Of a DNA stretch of 8,218 nt, positions 1-5,499 are shown in pieces. Source of the stretch: Gammaproteobacteria bacterium (GTDB lineage: Bacteria > Pseudomonadota > Gammaproteobacteria > JABABF01); assembly GCA_014238345.1 (NCBI GenBank), contig JABABF010000221.1:1-8218 (forward strand), in the 5' to 3' direction. Below the pieces are notes generated by a model. The model did no database searches. It worked only from the letters and a program-made list of their open reading frames with translations, and was not told the origin of the DNA. Position numbers and translations under genes: made by a program. Positions within the stretch are counted from its first letter, which is position 1. Each line of letters starts with the position of its first letter.

Positions 1-439
1 ACATGCTGGCGCCGAGGCGCTGTTACAGGCGATGGCGGCGCGCTGTGAGGAGCCGCCAGTGCGATTGCTCATTGAGGTGATCAATATATTGCGTAAACGT
101 CCGGGGAGTAATGAGGGACGACTGCTGGGTTGGTTTCAACAGGATGCCGACACGATGGCACTGATCAGGCGATTGGAGCTGCTACGACTGGTGCAGCAGG
201 ATCGTCGTAGCGCTGAAAGTGGCAAACAGCGTGGTGATCGCTTCACATCCGCCTTCGAGCGGTGCGTGGCGACACTCATCGCAGGAGCTGATGAGCCCTT
301 GCGTGGCGAGCGCGATGCACAGGTTGCACAGCGCATCTCCGCCCAACTAGCAGCGGGGCAGACACCGTCGACAGAAGATCGCGATGCCTTTCGGGATAGT
401 CTGCGCGCCACGCAGGCCGCCGCCCGTCGCAGAGTTTAG
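1..439 (+). CDS. dnaG: DNA primase DnaG, C-terminal part (5' end outside the window)
   Basis: Partial gene. The reading frame is open from base 2 and ends at TAG 437-439, giving about 145 residues. DnaG makes the RNA primers for DNA replication; its C-terminal domain docks on the DnaB helicase. The visible part resembles only that domain. A segment LLIEVINILRKRPG corresponds to the E. coli stretch that ends in CLSQPG. It is followed by GRLLGWF (E. coli GQLLEHY), a short helix region, and an FTSAFER segment matching FTDSLNH. The tail is charged and helical, with a TPSTEDRDAFRDSL pattern like the usual 'LS-x-EE-x-x-EL' end of DnaG. Zinc-finger and TOPRIM domains would lie upstream and are not visible. 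The assignment rests on remembered family patterns in a fast-evolving domain, so it is good but not certain. rpoD, the usual downstream partner, does not follow. Confidence 0.75.
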   Translation, partial: HAGAEALLQAMAARCEEPPVRLLIEVINILRKRPGSNEGRLLGWFQQDADTMALIRRLELLRLVQQDRRSAESGKQRGDRFTSAFERCVATLIAGADEPLRGERDAQVAQRISAQLAAGQTPSTEDRDAFRDSLRATQAAARRRV

Positions 440-452
440 CGGACATCATATA

Positions 453-469
453 ACCCCCCGTGGCGGGGT
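453..469 (+). other. GC-rich hairpin after dnaG, possible weak terminator
   Basis: A run of six C (454-459) and a GGGG run (465-468) can pair in two registers: ACCCC with GGGGT around a 7-base loop, or CCCCG with CGGGG around a TGG loop. It starts 14 bases after the dnaG stop. No T-run follows, so as a Rho-independent terminator it would be weak. It could instead protect the dnaG mRNA 3' end. Confidence 0.35.
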
Positions 470-508
470 GGCATGAGCTGTGTATTCGGGTTAGCATAGA
501 AACACATA

Positions 509-523
509 GCGGCAGGATGCCGC
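509..523 (+). other. Small perfect hairpin upstream of gspE
   Basis: GCGGCA (509-514) and TGCCGC (518-523) form a perfect 6-bp stem around GGA. It ends 12 bases before the Shine-Dalgarno sequence of the downstream ATPase gene, so it would lie in that gene's mRNA leader. It may affect translation or be chance. The rest of 440-547 shows no gene and no convincing promoter. Confidence 0.3.
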
Positions 524-535
524 GAGCGCCGAGCC

Positions 536-543
536 AAGGAGGG
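536..543 (+). promoter_or_regulatory. Strong Shine-Dalgarno site for the GspE-type ATPase
   Basis: AAGGAGGG lies before two adjacent possible starts: GTG 548 (5 bases after GGAGG) and ATG 551 (8 bases after GGAGG). ATG 551 has the better codon and normal spacing, so it is preferred. The two differ by one residue. Confidence 0.7.
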
Positions 544-550
544 TGGGGTG

Positions 551-2266
551 ATGGGCGATGCTGACGGGCGGCGCAATGCCGTTATGGAGCGCTGGCTTGA
601 GGCGTTGGCGAGCGATGAGATTTTGGCGGTTGGCGAGGTTGATCGTGCGCGGCGGCAGCTGCGTCAAGCACCGCTACCCACGGCACATCCCTTGGAGCAA
701 CTAGCCGCTCTGTCACTGCGCCGCACCCCTGATGGCACATTGGAGCGAGAGGCTTTGTTGCGCTGGCTGTCGCATCACAGTGGCCTGTGCATAGAGACGG
801 TCACGCTAGCGGCAGTGGATGTTGCGGGTGCTGTGCCGCGCCCTTTTGCCGAGCGCCACAGCATTTTGCTGTTGCGCATGGGGGCTGAGCAGGCGGTGGT
901 GGCCTGCTCTGATCCCTTTGTCCGCGACTGGGAGGCTCCACTGGCCGCGATGCTAGGGCGGGAGATCTGCCGTGTATTGGCCGACCCGTCGGAGTTGCGG
1001 CAGCGTGTCGGACAATTTGCGCGCCTGCACCAGTCGGTGCGCGCCGCCGATCAAGCCCATGCCCTCCCGTCGGTTACACAGCTCGCCTCGCCGCTGGCCG
1101 ATAGTGAGTCGCAACCCAGCTCTGCAGTGGCGGATTGGCTGTTGCAATACGCCATGGAGCAGCGAGCCAGCGACCTGCATCTTGAGCCGCGCGGGGCAAC
1201 GACCCAGGTGCGATTGCGTATTGATGGCAGTCTACACACTCTGTATCAACTTCCAGATGCGGTTGCCTTAGCGGTAATCGCCCGTTTTAAGGTGTTGGCA
1301 TCCATGGATGTCACCGAGCGGCGCCGACCTCAGGATGGCCGTCTACACAACACCTTGCCTGGCGGGGATACATTGGAACTGCGGCTGGCCACCTTGCCGA
1401 CTGCCCACGGCGAGAAATTGGTGGTGCGCCTGTTGGACAGCTCTGTCGTTAGTGGTGGCCTCGAAGCTTTGGGCATGATGGGTGCGGTGTTGGCAGCGTG
1501 GCGGCGGTTGGCGTTGCGCCGCCATGGACTCATCTTGGTGACTGGCCCCACTGGCTCAGGCAAGAGCGCCACGCCCTATGCCACATTGCGTACGCTGGCC
1601 GATGGCGAGCACAATATCTGCACGGTGGAGGATCCCATTGAAATTATCGATGAGGCCTTCAACCAGACTCAAGTGAGACCAGATTTAGGGCTGGATTTTG
1701 CCAGTGGTATTCGGGCGCTGTTGCGCCAAGATCCCGATGTGATCATGATCGGTGAGATCCGTGACCCCGAGACCGCTCGCATGGCTGTACAGGCGGCGTT
1801 GACGGGACACCTCGTGCTCGCCACCCTGCACACCAATAACAGTTTTGATGCGGTGGCTAGGTTGCTCGATTTAGAGGTGCCCGATTATCTGTTGCGGGCG
1901 ACTTTGGTGGGGGTCATGGCACAGCGCCTAGCGCGGGCGCTGTGTCGGCATTGTCGCCGCCCGGCACCGGCGACAGAGCCTGAGCTGTGGCGGCAGTTGT
2001 CGCCGTCACCCTTACCTCATTTCCACCTTGCCGAGGGCTGCCTACAGTGTCGCCACAGTGGTCACCGAGGTCGTTTGGCGCTTTTTGAGCTGCTGGAAGT
2101 GAGTCCTGCTGTGTGTGCTGCGCTGGGTCGGAATGGCGACCAGCTGCGCACAGCGGTCGAGCGGGCACAACATAGCACTCTGCGCGCTGCTGCTGCTTCG
2201 CGGGCGGCGGCGGGTGAGATCAGTCTGCACGAGGCATTGCGTGTAGCGACTGACGGCGCTGGATAA
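551..2266 (+). CDS. gspE: GspE/PulE/PilB-family type II secretion or type IV pilus assembly ATPase
   Basis: A hexameric cytoplasmic ATPase that powers pseudopilus or pilus assembly at the inner membrane. Residue numbers here count from GTG 548 (572 aa; one fewer from ATG 551). An N-terminal T2SSE_N-like region covers about residues 1-180. The N2 domain carries ASDLHLEP (207-214) and ERRRPQDGR (257-265). The ATPase core has Walker A GPTGSGKS (333-340, Lys339), the Asp box TVEDPIE (359-365), Walker B DPDVIMIGEIRD (395-406) and the His box LTGHLVLATLHTN (418-430). A zinc-binding CxxC pair sits at Cys466/469 and Cys498/501, typical of GspE and many PilB proteins. Oddity: after Walker A the usual TTLYA reads ATPYA, with proline at 343. 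No secretin, pseudopilin or platform gene lies nearby, so the sequence cannot decide between type II secretion and pilus assembly. Confidence 0.9.
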   Translation: MGDADGRRNAVMERWLEALASDEILAVGEVDRARRQLRQAPLPTAHPLEQLAALSLRRTPDGTLEREALLRWLSHHSGLCIETVTLAAVDVAGAVPRPFAERHSILLLRMGAEQAVVACSDPFVRDWEAPLAAMLGREICRVLADPSELRQRVGQFARLHQSVRAADQAHALPSVTQLASPLADSESQPSSAVADWLLQYAMEQRASDLHLEPRGATTQVRLRIDGSLHTLYQLPDAVALAVIARFKVLASMDVTERRRPQDGRLHNTLPGGDTLELRLATLPTAHGEKLVVRLLDSSVVSGGLEALGMMGAVLAAWRRLALRRHGLILVTGPTGSGKSATPYATLRTLADGEHNICTVEDPIEIIDEAFNQTQVRPDLGLDFASGIRALLRQDPDVIMIGEIRDPETARMAVQAALTGHLVLATLHTNNSFDAVARLLDLEVPDYLLRATLVGVMAQRLARALCRHCRRPAPATEPELWRQLSPSPLPHFHLAEGCLQCRHSGHRGRLALFELLEVSPAVCAALGRNGDQLRTAVERAQHSTLRAAAASRAAAGEISLHEALRVATDGAG

Positions 2267-2287
2267 AGTGTCTCCCGGCGAGGCACT
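2267..2287 (+). other. Stem-loop immediately after the gspE stop codon
   Basis: AGTGTCTC (2267-2274) pairs with GAGGCACT (2280-2287) as an 8-bp stem with one G-U pair and the loop CCGGC. It begins at the base after the TAA stop of the ATPase gene. The following sequence is A-rich, not T-rich, so it is not a textbook Rho-independent terminator. A 3'-end-stabilising or Rho-assisted termination role is inferred. Confidence 0.4.
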
Positions 2288-2290
2288 GCG

Positions 2291-2314
2291 TATAAAATAA
2301 ACGCTCAGTGAGCG
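2291..2314 (+). promoter_or_regulatory. Putative ilvE operon promoter (-10-like box) with overlapping 13-bp palindrome
   Basis: TATAAA at 2291-2296, inside TATAAAATAA, is the most AT-rich stretch in this gap and fits a sigma70 -10 box. The -35 region (about 2267-2273) has no good match, so it would need an activator or be weak. CGCTCA-G-TGAGCG (2302-2314) is a perfect 6+6 palindrome where transcription would start, suitable for an operator or a short leader hairpin. Promoter and operator roles are both inferred from position. Confidence 0.35.
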
Positions 2315-2354
2315 ATGGTGGTCGATAATCGGGCATCTTCGGGAGGGATTGTCG

Positions 2355-3296
2355 ATGTCGATGGCGGATCGAGACGGCGCAATTTGGCGCGATGGTGAAC
2401 TGGTGCCTTGGCGCGAGGCCTCTTGCCATTTTCTGAGCTACACCCTGCACTACGGTTTTGGGGTCTTTGAGGGTGTGCGAGCCTATGAGACGGCGGCGCA
2501 GGGTGCCTGTATTTTTCGCCTCGCCGACCATACTCGGCGGCTTTTGGAATCAGCTCATATTCTAGGCATTGATGTTCGCTGGAGTCAGGCGGAGCTAGAG
2601 CAGGCGCAGTGCCAAGTGGTGCGTGCCAATGGACTCAGCGAAAGTTATCTGCGTCCCATGTGTATGCTCGGTGTACCGGAGAACCCACATGGGATGGGGT
2701 TGCGTGCCGAGAATTTGCCCTGCCATACGGTGATCGCCGCTTGGGAGTGGCCGCGCTATATGGATGCTGATGCCGCTGAGCGCGGCATTCGTGTGCACAC
2801 CTCTTCATTTATCCGCCACCATGTCAATGCTGCTCTGTGTCGCACCAAGGGCAATGGCTATTACATCAATTCGGTACTCGCCCTGCGCGAAGCACGTGCC
2901 AATGGTTTTGACGAGGCGTTGCTATTGGATCCGGAGGGGTTTGTCGCCGAGGGTACTGGTGAGAACTTGTTTCTCGTGCGCGATGGGGTTTTGCATACAC
3001 CTGAGAGCACTTTCTGCTTGGCTGGCATCACCCGCGACACGGTTATCCAACTAGCGCGTGAAGAAGGTATTGAGGTGCGGGAGCGGCGCATCAGCCGCGA
3101 TGAGGTCTACATCGCCGACGAGGCTTTCCTGACGGGGACCGCTGCTGAGGTAGTGCCTATTTGCGAGTCAGATCGCCGCCGGATAGGCACCGGTAAAGCG
3201 GGCAAAATCACTCAGCATCTACAGGAGCTGTATCTGCAGCAAGTGCGCGGGCAACGTAGCAATCATCCGGAGTGGCTCTCGCCAGTAGCGGACTAA
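2355..3296 (+). CDS. ilvE: Branched-chain amino acid aminotransferase (class IV, PLP)
   Basis: Catalyses the last step of leucine, isoleucine and valine synthesis, moving an amino group from glutamate to the branched 2-oxo acid, in the cytosol as a PLP enzyme. ATG 2355 gives 313 residues and sits 7 bases after GGGAGGG (2341-2347). TTG 2349 and ATG 2361 are poorer alternatives. The N-terminus has the family pattern W-x-DGELVPW followed by LHYG-x-GVFEGVRAY. Lys165 in RTKGNGYYINS aligns with the catalytic PLP lysine of E. coli IlvE. Glu199 in VAEGTGENLF matches the conserved PLP-ring-binding glutamate. GITRD and ADEAFLTGTAAE, near the C-terminal half, are also diagnostic. Length is normal (E. 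coli about 309). It is the first gene of the dense + strand run; in Pseudomonas ilvE also precedes waa heptosyltransferase genes. Confidence 0.95.
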   Translation: MSMADRDGAIWRDGELVPWREASCHFLSYTLHYGFGVFEGVRAYETAAQGACIFRLADHTRRLLESAHILGIDVRWSQAELEQAQCQVVRANGLSESYLRPMCMLGVPENPHGMGLRAENLPCHTVIAAWEWPRYMDADAAERGIRVHTSSFIRHHVNAALCRTKGNGYYINSVLALREARANGFDEALLLDPEGFVAEGTGENLFLVRDGVLHTPESTFCLAGITRDTVIQLAREEGIEVRERRISRDEVYIADEAFLTGTAAEVVPICESDRRRIGTGKAGKITQHLQELYLQQVRGQRSNHPEWLSPVAD

Positions 3297-3333
3297 TGTG
3301 TCGGTATCCGCTGTTGCTGGGCGGAGTGTGGAT

Positions 3334-4338
3334 ATGCGTGCGCTATTGATCCAAACTTCTCCGCTTCGCTCAATCCTACACACCTTCCCAGCGGTTGGAG
3401 ATGCTGTTTTGCGTCATCCCACCCTGCGTTTTGACTGGGTGGTAGAGCAGCGCTACGCCGATGTGCCGAGCTGGCATCCGGCGGTGGATCAGGTTCTGCC
3501 GGTCGACCTGCGGCGCTGGCGTTCGGCACCGCTTAGATCTTGGTTTGGCCGTGCGCGGCGCGATGTCAAAGCGACGCTATTTCAGCGTCATTACGACTGT
3601 GTGATAGAAGCCGAGGGGCACTTTAGGAGTGCATGGTTGGCGTTGTTCGCACGTGGGCCTACCTATGGCTTAGACGGGAACTCGGCACCGCAGCGTAGCG
3701 CGGCGCTGTTTTACCGCTACCGGTTGGCGGTACCCCAAGAGCAGCACCTGATCGACCGTCAACGCCAGTTGCTGGCGCTCGCCCTAGACTATGAACAGCC
3801 AAGTACGCGGGCTGATTTTGGCCTGAGTAGCGCCGACTTTCCGTCGACCATTCCCTCGGTGCCGCCGTTTCTGATGTTTTTGCCCAGTACTCGGCAAGCA
3901 CATTGTCAATGGCCCATTGAGAGTTGGCGTGCGCTTTGCGCTCTGGCGACGGCGGGTGGATTTCAGGTGTTGTTGCCTAGCCCAGAGAACTCGGCAACCA
4001 GTGTGGCGGAGTGCATCGCCGAGGGTCTGTCTGGGGTACGTGTCTTGCCAGCACTTAATCTGCAGGCTCTGACAGCGACCATGCTGGTTGCACAGGCGGT
4101 GGTCTCAATAGATTCCAGCCTCGCCAGCCTGCCGACGGTGTTTGGGCGGCCTGTGGTGGTGCTGTACGGCTCCCACAGATTGCATCACAATGGTGTCTAT
4201 GGTGAGCAGCACCGAGAGTTGCGTTTCGCCGAAGGGGTGGCCTTGCGAGCCGGGGAGGTTTGGACGGCGGTGACAGAGCAGCTAGATCGCGCTGCGGACG
4301 GTGTTGCCGAGGCAGCACCGTTGGTAGCACAGGAATGA
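3334..4338 (+). CDS. waaC: WaaC-like heptosyltransferase I (GT9 family) with degenerate active site
   Basis: Homologue of WaaC, which adds the first heptose to Kdo2-lipid A on the inner-membrane cytoplasmic face. ATG 3334 (334 aa) starts at MRALLIQTS, aligning with E. coli MRVLIVKTS, with GGAG 7 bases upstream; GTG 3298 would add an unconserved 12-residue tail. The conserved part is LHTFPA, then FDWVVE, PSWHPAVDQVLPVDLRRWR and DCVIEAEG, near E. coli WaaC. Key sites differ: E. coli Gly12-Asp13 (catalytic Asp) is Arg12-Ser13 here. The TTRDDKHWP segment with Lys192 is STRQAHCQWP, without Lys. The DTGLSHL donor-binding motif is DSSLASL (260-266). GPTDP is GSHRL, and LPWG is LPSP. The frame is intact with no stop or frameshift. 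It may be inactive, have another donor, or be early in decay. Fold assignment is confident; heptosyltransferase activity is doubtful. Confidence 0.8.
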   Translation: MRALLIQTSPLRSILHTFPAVGDAVLRHPTLRFDWVVEQRYADVPSWHPAVDQVLPVDLRRWRSAPLRSWFGRARRDVKATLFQRHYDCVIEAEGHFRSAWLALFARGPTYGLDGNSAPQRSAALFYRYRLAVPQEQHLIDRQRQLLALALDYEQPSTRADFGLSSADFPSTIPSVPPFLMFLPSTRQAHCQWPIESWRALCALATAGGFQVLLPSPENSATSVAECIAEGLSGVRVLPALNLQALTATMLVAQAVVSIDSSLASLPTVFGRPVVVLYGSHRLHHNGVYGEQHRELRFAEGVALRAGEVWTAVTEQLDRAADGVAEAAPLVAQE

Positions 4339-4349
4339 GGTGAAATGAG

Positions 4350-4613
4350 ATGGCTAATACAACAGCACCAGAATCGTCGAAAGATGACAGCGTTGACCTC
4401 AGTTTTGAGGAGGCGTTAGAGCATCTTGAAGCATTGGTGGAGCGCTTGGAGGCGGGGCGGCTGAGCCTAGAGGATTCTCTGCGCGACTACGAGCAGGGAA
4501 TGCAGTTGGTGGCGCGTTGTCGCAAGGAGCTAGATCGCGCTGAACAGCGGGTGCGTGAGTTGCGTGAGTTGCGTGAGAGCGCCGTTGAGACTCCACCCGT
4601 CGCCGAGAGCTGA
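4350..4613 (+). CDS. xseB: Exodeoxyribonuclease VII small subunit
   Basis: Small subunit of exonuclease VII, which with the large XseA subunit degrades single-stranded DNA to oligonucleotides in mismatch repair and recombination. It is 87 residues long, normal for XseB (about 80). The family signature is clear: SFEEALEHLEALVERLE, then G-x-LSLEDSLRDYEQG and CRKELDRAEQRV, all helical and coiled-coil forming. ATG 4350 follows GAGGTGA by 6 bases and lies 11 bases after the waaC-like stop, so the genes are probably co-transcribed. The 3' end holds a 9-base tandem repeat (4552-4577) coding Arg-Glu-Leu units, followed by a short non-conserved tail. xseA is not in the window. XseB directly before ispA and dxs is a common gammaproteobacterial order. 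Confidence 0.95.
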   Translation: MANTTAPESSKDDSVDLSFEEALEHLEALVERLEAGRLSLEDSLRDYEQGMQLVARCRKELDRAEQRVRELRELRESAVETPPVAES

Positions 4614-4620
4614 GTCGACT

Positions 4621-5499
4621 ATGGCTGAGGCGTTGATGGAGCGGGCATGTAGCCATCTGCAACATAGCAGCGTCAATATCAATCGTGCTTTGGAGAATCA
4701 TCTCGCGCAATTGCAAGATGACCGTCCGGAGCTGTGGCCTGCCATGCACTACGCTGTGATCAATGGTGGCAAGCGCATCCGCGCCGCTTTGGTCTCGGCG
4801 GCGGCCACCACTGTCGCGCCAGATGCAGCACCGCAGGAGGCGCTGGATTGCATTACCAGTGCGGTGGAATTCATGCATAGCTACTCCCTGGTGCACGATG
4901 ATCTGCCCGCCATGGACGACGATGATGTGCGCCGCAACCAGCCCGCCTGCCATATCCGCTTTGATGAGGCAACGGCAATCCTCGCCGGTGATGCCCTACA
5001 GGCGCATGCTTTTGGCCTGTTATCTCGCTGTCCATTCATGTCGGCAGAATGCCGCTTGCAGATGTTGGATGATCTGGTCGAAGCCGTGGGCATCGCTGGT
5101 ATGGCGGGGGGGCAGGCTCGTGATTTGGCGTTGACCAACCAGCAGACCAGCATCGCCGCATTGGAGCAGATGCAACGCATGAAGACCGCTACATTAATCG
5201 CCGCCAGCTTGCGACTCGGTGCTCTCGCCGCCGCCGCCTCGGGTAGCCATTTGCAGATTTTGACCCGCTTCGGGGACGACATCGGTTTGGCTTTTCAGAT
5301 CTGCGATGATTTGCTTGATGGTCCCCAGGCAGCCGGGGGTTCTCATGAGCCGAACTACTGCGAGTTGGTCGGTGCCAAGGCGGCGCGCCAGCGGATGTTG
5401 GACTTGGAGCGTAGTGCTGTGGCAGCCTTGGATGGTGGCTTTGAGGACAGCGGATTACTGCGTGCCTTGGCTCACTATATGGTCAACCGCCAGGCGTGA
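4621..5499 (+). CDS. ispA: Farnesyl diphosphate synthase (IspA type) with altered C-terminal active-site loop
   Basis: Cytosolic prenyltransferase that joins isopentenyl diphosphate to DMAPP and then GPP, giving farnesyl diphosphate for undecaprenyl and quinone chains. From ATG 4621 it has 292 aa (E. coli 299). ATG 4636, 5 bases after TGAGG, would give 287 aa and is also plausible; GTG 4555 lies inside xseB and is rejected. Visible motifs are GGKRIR (49-54), the first Asp-rich motif DDLPAMDDDD (93-102) with following RR, GMAGGQ, Lys188-Thr189, and the second Asp-rich motif DDLLD (229-233). After this, E. coli has 23 residues to the Tyr of the GKSTY motif. Here there are only 13, and the matching residues read HEPNY, so the conserved Lys is Glu243. 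The family is certain; full activity is not. It overlaps dxs by 4 bases. Confidence 0.9.
   Translation: MAEALMERACSHLQHSSVNINRALENHLAQLQDDRPELWPAMHYAVINGGKRIRAALVSAAATTVAPDAAPQEALDCITSAVEFMHSYSLVHDDLPAMDDDDVRRNQPACHIRFDEATAILAGDALQAHAFGLLSRCPFMSAECRLQMLDDLVEAVGIAGMAGGQARDLALTNQQTSIAALEQMQRMKTATLIAASLRLGALAAAASGSHLQILTRFGDDIGLAFQICDDLLDGPQAAGGSHEPNYCELVGAKAARQRMLDLERSAVAALDGGFEDSGLLRALAHYMVNRQA

Noticed and set aside
3298..3333. GTG 3298 as start of the WaaC-like gene
   Set aside because: The family N-terminus starts exactly at ATG 3334, which has its own GGAG 7 bases upstream.
3334..4338. Calling the WaaC-like gene a pseudogene
   Set aside because: There is no stop, frameshift or truncation, its length is normal, it has a ribosome site, and several segments are strongly conserved. 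Loss of activity is suspected, not shown.
4555..4620. GTG 4555 as ispA start
   Set aside because: It would overlap the xseB end and add 22 unconserved residues; ATG 4621 or 4636 fits the family length better.
4399..4953. 184-residue open frame on the - strand across xseB and ispA
   Set aside because: It is a shadow of two clearly recognised genes on the + strand, has an unremarkable His/Arg/Ser-rich composition and shows no family motif.
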